A stretch of DNA of 33,935 nt from DAOTWP01 sp034435675 (lineage in GTDB: Bacteria > Chloroflexota > Anaerolineae > Aggregatilineales > Phototrophicaceae): contig DAOTWP010000254.1 of assembly GCA_034435675.1 (NCBI GenBank), positions 1-33,935 of the forward strand. The letters are read 5' to 3'. This document shows positions 1 through 9,421 of this stretch, piece after piece. The notes under the pieces are model-generated. The model was not told the DNA's origin and ran no database searches. It worked only from the letters and a program-made list of their open reading frames with translations. The translations under genes and the position numbers were made by a program. How positions within the stretch are numbered: position 1 is the first letter of the stretch; each line of letters starts with the position of its first letter.

Positions 1-40
1 AGGTACTGTTTTAGATGTCATGCAGGGCATCCTCCGGTGA
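1..40 (+). CDS. Partial 3' end of a gene entering from the left (possible transposase)
   Basis: The frame read from position 2 gives GTVLDVMQGILR and then TGA at 38-40. The stop is followed about 60 bases later by a hairpin with a T-rich tail, as expected for the end of a transcription unit reading into the window. The same tail occurs inverted at 33892-33935. The only mismatch between copies (43) falls after the stop, consistent with a conserved coding end. The alternative is an outward-reading gene starting at ATG 21 on the minus strand (MTSKTVP...) behind a GGAGG. The terminator direction favours the inward reading, but a dozen codons are too few to be sure. Confidence 0.35.
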   Translation, partial: GTVLDVMQGILR

Positions 41-126
41 ATCTTGTTGGCACAACTATTCTCCCAGATCATGCCCTGCTTGTCCTTATCTTGATGCCTA
101 TGGGCGACCACACTGGGTCGCCCTTG
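1..126 (+). repeat. Terminal inverted repeat, left copy
   Basis: Positions 1-104 are the reverse complement of 33828-33931 with a single mismatch (C at 43). After 104 an 11-base block differs almost completely between the copies, and then ten bases (GGTCGCCCTT) match again without any gap. In both copies the differing block lies inside a hairpin that still folds. Within the repeat, GCAGGGCAT (22-30) and ATGCCCTGC (71-79) form a 9-base inverted pair. Near-identical inverted sequences at both ends suggest two copies of a mobile element, at which a contig would naturally break, or a composite element. No transposase body is in the window, so the element family cannot be named. Confidence 0.85.
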
Positions 127-130
127 TGTT
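102..130 (+). terminator. Hairpin terminator of the left terminal repeat
   Basis: GGGCGACC (102-109) pairs perfectly with GGTCGCCC (116-123) around a six-base loop and is followed by the T-rich TTGTGTTT. On the plus strand it would end transcripts coming from the left flank. Its counterpart near 33809-33829 has a different stem and loop but the same position and a stronger T-run. Confidence 0.6.
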
Positions 131-206
131 TACGGCTGCTGCCGTCCGATGAACGTTGGTCGTTGTTCAGGGCACCGTTACATGCGCCCTGCTGCGCCGG
201 ATACGT

Positions 207-3200
207 CTACCGTGCGGATTCAACGTGATACAGCGGCAGTGTGAAGCGCATCGTCGTGCCGACGCCGTACTCGCTTTGCGCTTCAATGTCGCCGCCGTGC
301 ATCCGCACGAAGTGGCGGGTAATCGTCAGCCCCAGCCCCGTGCCGCCTGCGCGCCGTGTGGACGAGCCATCCACCTGCCGGAACTGTTCAAAAATTACCG
401 GCAGATCATCCGCTTTGATGCCAATGCCGGTATCGGCAATTGCCACCCACGCCATGTTATCCGGGTGCATCCCGAAGTGAATGTTGACCGAGCCTTCTTC
501 GGTGAACTTGACCGCATTGCCGACCAGATTGTTCATAATCTGGCGCAGGCGGATCGGATCGGCATAGACCTCGACTGGTTGTGCGTGTTCCCGAATCAGG
601 TTGAGCGTTACCGCCTTGTCCTTGACCAATATCTGGTTGCCGCGCAGCACTTCGGCAAGGAAGTCATCCAGCGTGACCGGCTTGCATTCCAGCCGCATCT
701 GTCCTGCCTCAATCTTCGCCAGATCGAGAATGTCGTTGATGATCGCCAGCAGGTGCTTGCCGCTTTCATGAATGGCACGCACGTCTTCGCTGGCGTCATC
801 GGTCAGGTCGCCATCCACCCCATCCAGCAGCACCTCAGAGTAGCCGATGATCGAGTTCAGCGGGGTGCGCAGCTCGTGGCTCATGTTGGCGAGGAACTGC
901 TGTTTCAGCCGGTCAAGGTCGCGCAGGCGCTGCACCGTCGCGTGTTCCTGCTCGAAGGCGCGGGCGTTGCGTAAGGCAATGGCGACCTGCCCTGCCAGTG
1001 TGGTCATAATCAGCGCGTCCGCGTCCTGGAAGCGCCCCGATTGACTTGCCTGCACGTCCAGCACCCCAATCAGCTCGTCGCCGACGATCATCGGCACGGC
1101 GAGTTCTGCTTTGGTTTCCGGCAGCAGCGGGTTCGGCAGGAAGCCGTCTTCAAGGGTCACGTCATTGATGCGCACCGGCTGATGCGTGCGGGCGGCACGC
1201 GCCACCAGACTGCGCTCACGATTAACCGGGATTTTATGCCCGCTTTCCTTCATCACCGTGCCCACTTCACCGGCACCGGCTGCCAGCACCAGCGCGTGAG
1301 TTTCTTCGTCAACCAGGTAGATGTGCGCATGGTACAGTTGGAAGCTCTGTTTGGTCAGATCAACCACCGATTGCAGCAGTTCGTTCACTTCCAGAATGGT
1401 GGTGGTCGCGGTGCTCACACGTGCCACTGTGACCAGCTCGGTGGCGCGGCGTTCGCTTTCACGCCGGGCTTCTTCTTCCGCCAGATACGCCCGGCGGCTG
1501 GCGACGACCGCGGCGGCGGCAGCTTGCAGTGCTGTCAGTAGTTCCAGCAGCATGGGCGGGAACTGGCGTGGTTCTGCCCAGTTGAGCGACACAATCCCCT
1601 GCCACTGTTCGGCGGCATGCAGCGGGATGGCAATCAGCGAACGGATATTGAGCTGGTCGATTGCCACTTTGACATCACCAACCACGCGCGGATCGTTGTA
1701 GGTATCTTCGACCACCAGGATTTCAGGATTATCGGCAACAAAATCGATGATCGGGAATTCCATGCTGTTGACCCGTGTGGTCGGCAGCATATCCAGCGGG
1801 AGCGGCTGCCCCGCGCCGGTTTGCACTGCCACAATATCGGCGGTTCCCGGTTCACCCCGGATCGTATAAATCAACGTGCCCAGCGCCATCGTGGGATCGC
1901 CCACGGTGCTCACCAGTGCCGAAAGGATATCCTGCTCGTCCACTGACTGTGATAGTGCGAACGATGCGCGTGCCAGCGCCTGCTGTTCGGCTTCTGCAAG
2001 CTTGCGCTCGGTGATGTTGTCAAACGAGACGCCCATATTGTTGTCGAGCAGCGGGAATGCCTTGACGGCGTAATACTCCCCTTGATAGGGCACCTCACCG
2101 AGATCGACCACAGCACCGCCCCGGGCGATGTTGGCGTAAATCTGCGGGATCTGGGTTTGCAGCAGATCGGGGAATGCTTCGCCGATGGTCTTGCCAATGA
2201 CCTCTGCTGGTGCGACACCCGTTGCCGCTGCGGACGCCTCGTTTGCCGCGACCAGGCGCAGGGAGGTATCGGAACTTTCATCTTCGAGGTGATAGACATG
2301 CAGCCCCGCAGGCGTGTTGTTCATCACGTTCGCGTAGAGCGTAACTTCCTTGAAGGCGCGGGCATTCTGGATCGCACCAGCCACCTGCGCGGCGAGCGTA
2401 CTCTTGACCTTCACATCCTCCGGCGTAAAGCGGTCAACCACATTCGCCTGCACGTCCAGTACCCCCAGCAGTTGATCGCCGATGAGCAGCGGGACCGCCA
2501 GTTCAGCGCGCGTTTCCGGCAGCAGCGGGTTGGGCAGGAAATTCGGGCTGCGCTGCACGTTGTTCACGACCACTGCCTCATGGGTTCGTGCCGCCTGTGC
2601 CACCAGACTGTGCGCATGGTTAAGCGCGATAGTGCGTTTTGCCGCAGCCATGCGCCGCCCGACCTCACCCGCACCGGCGGTCAGTTCAAGCTGGTCGCCT
2701 GCCGCGTTGAGCAGGTAGATATGCGCATGGTACAGGTTGAAGCGCTCTTTGGTCAGATCAACCACCTGCTGCAGCAGGTGGTCCATGTCCAGGATGGTGG
2801 TCGTCGCAACACCCACCTGCGCCACCGTTTCGAGTTCCTTTGCGCGCCGGGCAATTTCCTGCTCTGCCTGTTTGCGTCCGGTGATGTCAATCACCACCCC
2901 TTCGTAGTACAGCGCTTTGCCGTCTGCATCGCGCACAATTGTTGTGCGGTCGTCGGTCCAGCGCACTGTGCCATCCCGATGCAGCACGCGGTATTCCTGC
3001 TGGAACTGGTCAACACCCTTTTCGGTGAAGCCTGCCACTTCCTGCGCCACACGTTCGATGTCTTCAGGATGCACGATTGAGGCGTAGGGCACTTTGCCGG
3101 TGAGGAATTCGTCCGCTGTGTAGCCTAACTGCGCCACATTTTCCGACGCAACCAGCACTGCCCAGTCGGCGGCATTCCAGCGGAAAACCATCGTGGCGCT

Positions 3201-6200
3201 GCCTTCGATCACCTGTGCCGCCTGGCGCTGCATTTCTTCCAGTTTCTTGCGTTCGGTGATGTCACGGCTGATACCGATCAAGCCCAGCACCCGGTCCGCT
3301 GCCATAAAGGGTGTCTTCAGGGTGTCGAGCAGCACCTGGCGTCCGTCGGGGTAGCTGACCCATTCCTCGTTGTGGCGGGAGCTGCGTTCCTGCATCATGA
3401 TGCGGTCCTGCTCACGGAAGAACGCGGCGATCTCCTGTGGGAACAGATCAAAGTCAGTCTTGCCGATCAGTTCAGCGGCGGTTTTCCCGGCGAACTCGCT
3501 GAACGCCTTATTGCAGCCCAGATAGACACCATCCGTGTTCTTGTAGAAGATCAGGTCAGGGATGGAGTCGATCAGGTTGGACAGCAGCACCGCCAGCCGT
3601 TCGTTTTCTGCCGCTGCCTGCTTGCGTTCGGTGATGTCCTGATACGTGCCGAGGATACCGGTGACCTTGCCATCCAGGTCACGCAGCACAACCTTGCTGG
3701 TGCTCAGCCAGATGGTGCTGCCGTCGCCGGTGGTCAGCGGTTCTTCGATATTCAGCTTGTCGCGCCCGCTCCTGAGCACTTCCCGGTCATCGGCGCGGAA
3801 GGCGTTTGCCTGTTCTTCGGGGAAGAAGTCGCGGTCACTTTTGCCAACCAGCGCTGCGGGCGATGCAACGCCAATGTCCTGTGCCAGCAGCTTGTTGCCG
3901 CCCAGGAAGTTCAGATTGCTGTCTTTCCAGAATACACGCACCGGCAGGCTGTCCAGCACCTGGCGCAGGAATGCCTCCTGATAACGGCGCTGTTCTTCTG
4001 ACTGCTTGCGTTCGGTGATGTCGGTGTGCGAGCCGGTCAGACGATGCGGCTTGCCTTCGGCGTCGCGTACTGCCGCCGCACGTGCCAGAATCCAGCGGTA
4101 GCTGTCATCCTTGTGGCGGAAGCGGAATTCTACACTGTATTCCGGTGTACGCCCTTCCAGATACGCCTGGAGGGCAGCTTCGGTCGGTGCGAGATCATCA
4201 GGATGGACATGATGGCGCCATTCATCAAAGCTGTTGGCGATTTCATCATCTGCATAGCCAATCTGTGCTTTCCAGCGTGGCGAGAAGTAAACCTCGTTGG
4301 TATCGATGTTCCAGTCCCACAAGCCGTCATTGGTGCCTTCAATCGCCAGCGCGAAACGCTCTTCACTCTGTCGCAGCGCTTCTGCTGACTGCTTGCGCTC
4401 GGTGATGTCCGTCATAATGGTGGCGATGCTGGTAATGTTGCCCTGCGCATCTGGGATTACGAAGATCGTCTGGTCAACCGGGATAAGTGTACCGTCTTTG
4501 TGCAATATCCTTGTCTCGCCGCGCCAGTTGCCGGTCTTCATAGCAGTGGGGATGCCGTCTTTTTCGATCTTTGCAAGATCCTCTGCCAGATGCAGATCGG
4601 GAATGCGCATGCCGCCGAAGTCACCCGGACTGTCATAGCCCAGCATCTGGGCACCGCCGGGGTTCATGTAGAGAATGTTGCCCTGCAGGTCACTCAGCGA
4701 GATCAGGTCGCGTGAGGTGTTCAGGATGGCGTTCTGTTGTGCCAGTTCGCGCTGGATGTTGTACTGTTCGGTCACGTCACGGGCGACGAAGTAGATCATC
4801 TGTGCTTCAGGGTCCGGCGTGGAGTTCCATGACAGCCAGCGGTAATCGCCGTTGATGGTGCGATAGCGGTTGACGAACGAGATCGTTTTGTGTCCCGCTG
4901 CAAGCTGCTGATTTGCCTCGCGGTCGGTGGGTTCCACGTCGTCCGGATGGACAAATTCAACATAGGGGCGTGAGAGCAGTTCCGCTGTGCTCCAGCCGAG
5001 GGTGCTTTCCCACGCAGGGTTGAGCGACTTGAAGTAGCCGTCGAAGCCTGCCGTACCGATCAGGTCAACTGAGGACTCGTAGACGCGGGCGACTTCGGCA
5101 CGGGCGCGCTCGGTTTGCTCAAACGCGCGGGCATTCTGCACGGCGACGGCAACCTGTGCGGCGAGGGTGGTCTTGACCTGCACGTCCTCCGCCGTGAACC
5201 GGTCGGTCACGTTCGCCTGCACGTCCAGCACCCCGACCACTGTATCGCCGACGACCATCGGGATCGCCATTTCGGCTTTTGTGTCCGGCAGCAGCGGATG
5301 TGGCAGGAAGTCCGGGTTTTGTGTGACATCGTTGACGACAACCCCCCGGCGGGTGCGCGCTGCGCTGGCGACGAGGCTGTCGGCGCGGTTCAGCGGGATG
5401 CTGCGCTGCTCAGCGACCATCTGCCGCCCGATTTCGCCCGCGCCTGCCGTCAGCACGAGGGTATTGCCTGTTTCGTTGAGCAGGTAGATATGCGCATGAT
5501 ACAGATTGAAGCTTTTCTTGGTCAGATCCGCCACTGTCCACAACAGCGTGCTGGTGTCCAGTGTGCGGCTTGCCTCCGCGCTCACCTGCGCCACAATTTC
5601 CAGTTCACGGGCACGGCGCTGCGAGTCTTCAAAAAGCTGTACATTCTCGAATGTGGTGGCAAGCTGGTCAGCAAGTGTCTGGAACAGCCTTACCGCCGCG
5701 TCCTCAAAAATGTTAGGGGCATTGTGCTGGATGTCCAGCACGCCGATAATGCCGCCTTTGCTGCGCAGCGGCACGACCATTTCGGCGCGGGTATCCGGCA
5801 GCAGTTCGTTGGGCAGGAAGTCGGGGTTGCTGCGGGTGTCCTGCACAATCATCGGCGTGGCTTCGCGCACCGCGCGGGCGACCAGGCTGCGCCCATCCAG
5901 CGGCAGGCTGTGTCCTTTGACCAGCAGCCGCCGTCCCACATAACCCGTGCCGTCTTTCAGCACGGCGCGGTTGCTTTCGGGATCAATCAGGTAGACCTGC
6001 ACATAGTAGAAGTTGAAGCGGTCACGGATCAGGTTCACCGACAGGTTGAGCAGGTCTTCGACTTCGCGAATCTGGTTGGTTGCTGCGGCGATTTCGGCGG
6101 AGGTGGCAAGGTCGCTGGTGCGCTCAGCAATGCGCTGTTCCATCGTGCTGATCATGCCGGAAAGCTGGCGCATCATTGTGCGGAATGCCTGCCCCAGCAA

Positions 6201-7301
6201 GCCGATTTCGTCGCTGCCGTGCACATTGATCGGGACATTCAGATCACCGCCGGTGATGGCTTCTGCCGCTTGTGTCAGCAGGCGCACCGGGCGCACAGAC
6301 CGCTGGATGATGAACAACAGCGCGCCCAGCACCAGCAGCGTCAGGGCACCACCGACCAGGACTGCCTGTGTCTGCGTTTGCGCAATTTCCGCCAGCACTG
6401 CGCTGCGTGAGAAGTCAATCTGCACGAAACCGACGATTTCGCCGCTGTAATTGCGCAGCGGGGCGACATAAGTGGCAAAACTGCTGTCGCCGCTGCCCAG
6501 GCGGTTAATGAGCGCCTGCCCGCTGAGCAAAACGGCATCGTACTGCGCAGCTTCAACGGGGGCAATCTGGTCCGTCGTGGTGGCAAAAATCAGTGTCTCA
6601 TCATTCAACCGCGGGATACCCGCCAGTTCTTCCGGGGCGGTGTTGTTGGTGGCGCTTTCAAACACAAACAGATGCCACTCGCCGCCATAGGCGCTGCGCA
6701 TGTTTTCCAGCAGTGTGCTGGTGATGTTGGCACCGATTTCAAAGGAACCAACCTGCACTCCCTGATAAAAGACTGGGACAACCCCGCGAACACCGATACC
6801 GCCGACGCCAATCTCAACGCCGCTGTATGCCAGTCCGGTGGCGTTGGTGTCCAGCACCATCTGCCGGAAGCTGGAGAGATCATCGCCAAAGCGCTCAGGC
6901 GCGTGCAGGCGCAGGAATGACTGCGCTGGCGCGAGATGGAACTGCGCCTGCGGGACATCGAAACGCTCATCCAGCGCTTCATAAACCGGCAGGTATTCGT
7001 TCAGCAGGGTGTCGCGGTCACGCTCTGCCAGCGCCTGTTGTGCCAGCGGCTGTTCGCTGATGCTGGTTGCCAGCGCCAGCGCCTCGCGCGCCTGCGCGTC
7101 AAGCTGTGCCTGAAAACCACCATAGGCGTTTTCCAGCCGGTCGCTTTCCGCGTCCAGAATGGTTTGCACGAGACTGCTGGACAGCAGCGTGATCAGCGAG
7201 ATGGAGACCACCAGAAAACCGAGCACTGTCGGAATTAGTATCTTTTGAGCCAGCTTTAGGTTAGAAAAACGCAGCCAGGTATAAGGTGATTTAGAACGCA
7301 T
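207..7301 (-). CDS. Giant membrane-bound hybrid-sensor histidine kinase, 5 GAF and 7 PAS domains
   Basis: An orphan sensor kinase of about 2364 residues. The start at 7301 (MRSKSPYTWL) is preferred because AGAGG lies eight bases upstream; an in-frame ATG at 7349 lacks this. Order by approximate residue: TM1 18-45, a large extracytoplasmic Cache-like sensor region, TM2 317-337, HAMP 335-385, GAF 415-565, GAF 590-735, PAS modules ending near 845, 967, 1096, 1221, 1349 and 1474 (most close with DITERKQ-type linkers), GAF 1515-1650, PAS ending near 1763, GAF 1785-1935, GAF 1975-2115, HisKA with the SHELRTPLN H-box near 2141, then HATPase with the N-box NLVGNAVKFT, DTGIGI and GGTGLGL. All catalytic boxes look intact. 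There is no receiver domain, and no response regulator is adjacent, so its partner is unknown. GAF domains 2, 3 and 5 are near-copies of one another. Ligands cannot be inferred from sequence. Confidence 0.95.
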   Translation of the reverse strand: MRSKSPYTWLRFSNLKLAQKILIPTVLGFLVVSISLITLLSSSLVQTILDAESDRLENAYGGFQAQLDAQAREALALATSISEQPLAQQALAERDRDTLLNEYLPVYEALDERFDVPQAQFHLAPAQSFLRLHAPERFGDDLSSFRQMVLDTNATGLAYSGVEIGVGGIGVRGVVPVFYQGVQVGSFEIGANITSTLLENMRSAYGGEWHLFVFESATNNTAPEELAGIPRLNDETLIFATTTDQIAPVEAAQYDAVLLSGQALINRLGSGDSSFATYVAPLRNYSGEIVGFVQIDFSRSAVLAEIAQTQTQAVLVGGALTLLVLGALLFIIQRSVRPVRLLTQAAEAITGGDLNVPINVHGSDEIGLLGQAFRTMMRQLSGMISTMEQRIAERTSDLATSAEIAAATNQIREVEDLLNLSVNLIRDRFNFYYVQVYLIDPESNRAVLKDGTGYVGRRLLVKGHSLPLDGRSLVARAVREATPMIVQDTRSNPDFLPNELLPDTRAEMVVPLRSKGGIIGVLDIQHNAPNIFEDAAVRLFQTLADQLATTFENVQLFEDSQRRARELEIVAQVSAEASRTLDTSTLLWTVADLTKKSFNLYHAHIYLLNETGNTLVLTAGAGEIGRQMVAEQRSIPLNRADSLVASAARTRRGVVVNDVTQNPDFLPHPLLPDTKAEMAIPMVVGDTVVGVLDVQANVTDRFTAEDVQVKTTLAAQVAVAVQNARAFEQTERARAEVARVYESSVDLIGTAGFDGYFKSLNPAWESTLGWSTAELLSRPYVEFVHPDDVEPTDREANQQLAAGHKTISFVNRYRTINGDYRWLSWNSTPDPEAQMIYFVARDVTEQYNIQRELAQQNAILNTSRDLISLSDLQGNILYMNPGGAQMLGYDSPGDFGGMRIPDLHLAEDLAKIEKDGIPTAMKTGNWRGETRILHKDGTLIPVDQTIFVIPDAQGNITSIATIMTDITERKQSAEALRQSEERFALAIEGTNDGLWDWNIDTNEVYFSPRWKAQIGYADDEIANSFDEWRHHVHPDDLAPTEAALQAYLEGRTPEYSVEFRFRHKDDSYRWILARAAAVRDAEGKPHRLTGSHTDITERKQSEEQRRYQEAFLRQVLDSLPVRVFWKDSNLNFLGGNKLLAQDIGVASPAALVGKSDRDFFPEEQANAFRADDREVLRSGRDKLNIEEPLTTGDGSTIWLSTSKVVLRDLDGKVTGILGTYQDITERKQAAAENERLAVLLSNLIDSIPDLIFYKNTDGVYLGCNKAFSEFAGKTAAELIGKTDFDLFPQEIAAFFREQDRIMMQERSSRHNEEWVSYPDGRQVLLDTLKTPFMAADRVLGLIGISRDITERKKLEEMQRQAAQVIEGSATMVFRWNAADWAVLVASENVAQLGYTADEFLTGKVPYASIVHPEDIERVAQEVAGFTEKGVDQFQQEYRVLHRDGTVRWTDDRTTIVRDADGKALYYEGVVIDITGRKQAEQEIARRAKELETVAQVGVATTTILDMDHLLQQVVDLTKERFNLYHAHIYLLNAAGDQLELTAGAGEVGRRMAAAKRTIALNHAHSLVAQAARTHEAVVVNNVQRSPNFLPNPLLPETRAELAVPLLIGDQLLGVLDVQANVVDRFTPEDVKVKSTLAAQVAGAIQNARAFKEVTLYANVMNNTPAGLHVYHLEDESSDTSLRLVAANEASAAATGVAPAEVIGKTIGEAFPDLLQTQIPQIYANIARGGAVVDLGEVPYQGEYYAVKAFPLLDNNMGVSFDNITERKLAEAEQQALARASFALSQSVDEQDILSALVSTVGDPTMALGTLIYTIRGEPGTADIVAVQTGAGQPLPLDMLPTTRVNSMEFPIIDFVADNPEILVVEDTYNDPRVVGDVKVAIDQLNIRSLIAIPLHAAEQWQGIVSLNWAEPRQFPPMLLELLTALQAAAAAVVASRRAYLAEEEARRESERRATELVTVARVSTATTTILEVNELLQSVVDLTKQSFQLYHAHIYLVDEETHALVLAAGAGEVGTVMKESGHKIPVNRERSLVARAARTHQPVRINDVTLEDGFLPNPLLPETKAELAVPMIVGDELIGVLDVQASQSGRFQDADALIMTTLAGQVAIALRNARAFEQEHATVQRLRDLDRLKQQFLANMSHELRTPLNSIIGYSEVLLDGVDGDLTDDASEDVRAIHESGKHLLAIINDILDLAKIEAGQMRLECKPVTLDDFLAEVLRGNQILVKDKAVTLNLIREHAQPVEVYADPIRLRQIMNNLVGNAVKFTEEGSVNIHFGMHPDNMAWVAIADTGIGIKADDLPVIFEQFRQVDGSSTRRAGGTGLGLTITRHFVRMHGGDIEAQSEYGVGTTMRFTLPLYHVESAR

Positions 7302-7474
7302 GATGCAATCCTCTGGCGTAACTATTGGGTGAGTTAACCTTACTCTCACTATAGTGGCGTTCTCATGTGGCTTTAATTAAGGTTTTCGCTACAAACATAC
7401 CTTATTCGTATTCATAACCGATTTCACACGAAGCGGCGCGCGGCAGCGGCGCGTGGTCGCAGTACGGGAACGCA

Positions 7475-7502
7475 AAGACACAACCGCGCCGGGTTGTGTC
7501 TT
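7475..7502 (-). terminator. Strong hairpin between glpD and the kinase gene
   Basis: AAGACACAACC (7475-7485) and GGTTGTGTCTT (7492-7502) form a perfect 11-base stem with a six-base loop. It lies about 65 bases past the glpD stop and 170 bases before the kinase start, both on the minus strand. The T-run on the minus strand is short (TCTTTG), so it is a probable but imperfect intrinsic terminator. An operator for the kinase gene is the alternative. The rest of 7302-7567 shows no gene. Confidence 0.5.
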
Positions 7503-7567
7503 GAATACAGCGATGATGCGTGATGTTCTGCCCGCCGGTAAATAGCACGGTTGGCTGCCCTGCCGGG

Positions 7568-9280
7568 TTATGCCTGTGGGGCAGGGTTGAGCGTCAGCTC
7601 AAGCCGGTGCTCACGGCGCAGCACGGCGGCGCTGTTCTGCATCTGCGCCTGCTTCTGGCTGGCGTCCCAGCCCAGCGCCTGCGCCAGCACGTCTGCCAGT
7701 TCGGCAAAGGCATCAGCATTGAGCTGCCCCAGCCATGCGATCAACGAACGGCGCAGCACGATGTCGTCCAGCGTGAGCGCCTTTTCATGCTCGACCATGA
7801 ACAGGATTTCGCGGCGGCTGTATTCCGGCAGGTGCCGCAGCGGGGCGTCTGCGCCCTCTTGCAGGTAATGCGCAACATCTGAGGCGCGCGTGCCGTAACG
7901 TTCGAACAACTGCTGCGCACGCGCTGTGCTGATTGCGGTGCGCTGTGCCAGCAGTTCAACCCACTGTGCCTGTTCCTGGGGCAGGCGTGGATAATCCCTG
8001 CCACCGCCAACCGGCAGGTGTTTGGTACTTGCCTGCCGTGGCTTGCCCAGCAGCCCCAGCGCCCGGTCCGTTGTCAGTTCGGAAAATGCGCGGAATGTCG
8101 TCCATTTGCCGCCAACCAGCGACAGGACCGGGAAATCCAGCCCGAAGCCCGGCTGCACGACGCGAACGCTGTGATCGCGGCTGACATTGCCAGTATACGA
8201 TTTGTCGCTGGCGGGCAGCGGGCGCACGCCGCAGAAGGTGAAGATGATCTGCGAGCGATCTACCGGGATGTTCGGGAATACCCGCCCGATCATGTCCAGA
8301 ATATACGCCACTTCATCGTCAGTGGTCACTGCCTCGTCGGGGTGTTCCACACGAATGTCTGTCGTCCCAACCATCACCTTGCCCATGTAAGGGAAGATCA
8401 GCACAATGCGCCCGTCATTGTTCTCGAAGAAAATTTCGTGCCCGTTGGTGGCGTCATGCAGCGCTTTGTTTTCGAGGATCAGGTGTGAGCCTTTGGTGCC
8501 GCCGATAAAGCGCGTTTCCTGCTGCATGGCGCGGTTGACGAAATCAATCCACGGACCGGCGGCATTGATGACCACTTTTGGGCGCACGCTGAAAGTCTCG
8601 CCGCTCAACTCGTCACGCAGCGTGACCGCGCTGCCCGCACCACCTGCCGCGCTGGTGTAGCTGAGCGCCTGCGCGTCCGGTGTGGTTGCTTCAGCGTCGA
8701 GCACCAGCTCAATACACAGGCGCTCCGGCGTAGGCATCCACGCATCGTAGTAGGTTGCCGTGCAGACGATGTCCGGGTTCAATTGCGGGTAATCCTGAAG
8801 CGATTTGCCGCGCAGGTGGACTTTATGGGTGGGCATGACCCGGTAGGCACGCGCAAAGATGTCATAGAAGATCAAGCCGATTTTGATCACCAGCGCCCCG
8901 CGTTCGCCCGGTTTGTCGCGCAGGCGCAGGAACTTTAGCGGCGCGTTGAACATGCCCGACAGCCAGCTAAAGATCGGGATCGTGGTCGGCAGCGGCTTGG
9001 CATAGTGCGGCGCATTTTGCAGCAGCAGGTTGCGTTCAGTGAGTGCCTCGCGCACCAGCCGAAACTCGCCATTTTCCAGATAGCGGATGCCGCCGTGCAG
9101 CATGTGCGAAGAACCAGCGCTTGCCCCGGAGCAAAAGTCGCCGCGCTCCACCAGCAAAACCCGCACCCCCTGAAGCGCCAGATCACGAAAAGTGCCGATG
9201 CCGTTAATGCCGCCGCCAATAATCAGGACATCCACATCAGGCTGCTCACGCAGTCGTTGCAGGATTTCTCGCCGTTCCAT
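7568..9280 (-). CDS. glpD: FAD-dependent glycerol-3-phosphate dehydrogenase
   Basis: Oxidises sn-glycerol 3-phosphate to dihydroxyacetone phosphate at the membrane and passes electrons to the quinone pool. The 570-residue length fits the aerobic GlpD family. The N-terminal dinucleotide-binding motif is IIGGGINGIG (residues 20-29), followed by the acidic ERGDF end of the Rossmann unit, the family signature HGGIRYLE, and a C-terminal DAO-C helical region from about 420. The start at 9280 has GAGGG about ten bases upstream. No glycerol kinase, facilitator or regulator gene lies beside it, so here it acts as a single-gene unit, perhaps serving lipid-derived glycerol phosphate. A 12-base palindrome sits 67 bases upstream and could be an operator. 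Confidence 0.93.
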   Translation of the reverse strand: MERREILQRLREQPDVDVLIIGGGINGIGTFRDLALQGVRVLLVERGDFCSGASAGSSHMLHGGIRYLENGEFRLVREALTERNLLLQNAPHYAKPLPTTIPIFSWLSGMFNAPLKFLRLRDKPGERGALVIKIGLIFYDIFARAYRVMPTHKVHLRGKSLQDYPQLNPDIVCTATYYDAWMPTPERLCIELVLDAEATTPDAQALSYTSAAGGAGSAVTLRDELSGETFSVRPKVVINAAGPWIDFVNRAMQQETRFIGGTKGSHLILENKALHDATNGHEIFFENNDGRIVLIFPYMGKVMVGTTDIRVEHPDEAVTTDDEVAYILDMIGRVFPNIPVDRSQIIFTFCGVRPLPASDKSYTGNVSRDHSVRVVQPGFGLDFPVLSLVGGKWTTFRAFSELTTDRALGLLGKPRQASTKHLPVGGGRDYPRLPQEQAQWVELLAQRTAISTARAQQLFERYGTRASDVAHYLQEGADAPLRHLPEYSRREILFMVEHEKALTLDDIVLRRSLIAWLGQLNADAFAELADVLAQALGWDASQKQAQMQNSAAVLRREHRLELTLNPAPQA

Positions 9281-9346
9281 ACTTTTTCACCCTCACAATC
9301 TGCAAAAACACAGCTCCGCAGCGCAGCCAATCATGATCTGAAAGGC

Positions 9347-9358
9347 TTAAGCGCTTAA
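9347..9358. promoter_or_regulatory. 12-base palindrome upstream of glpD
   Basis: TTAAGCGCTTAA is a perfect palindrome in the gap between glpD (start 9280, minus) and the stop of the Prim-Pol gene (9422). Its position in the presumed glpD promoter region suits a dimeric repressor site, but no regulator gene is nearby and no promoter boxes are convincing. Confidence 0.35.
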
Positions 9359-9421
9359 CTACGCCAACTATAACGCGCAGTGCCGCGCTGTGACAGCCCC
9401 ATGCGCGTTCTAAGCGCGCGT

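Noticed and set aside
156..974. Long plus-strand ORF opposite the kinase gene
   Set aside because: It is antisense to the conserved HisKA/HATPase domains and has a composition typical of a reverse-strand shadow in GC-rich coding DNA.
2082..3080. 332-residue plus-strand ORF opposite the kinase PAS/GAF region
   Set aside because: Shadow of conserved coding sequence; no recognisable domain.
5115..6410. 431-residue plus-strand ORF opposite the kinase
   Set aside because: Rich in His, Gln and Arg as expected for antisense frames; the minus-strand GAF domains are clearly real.
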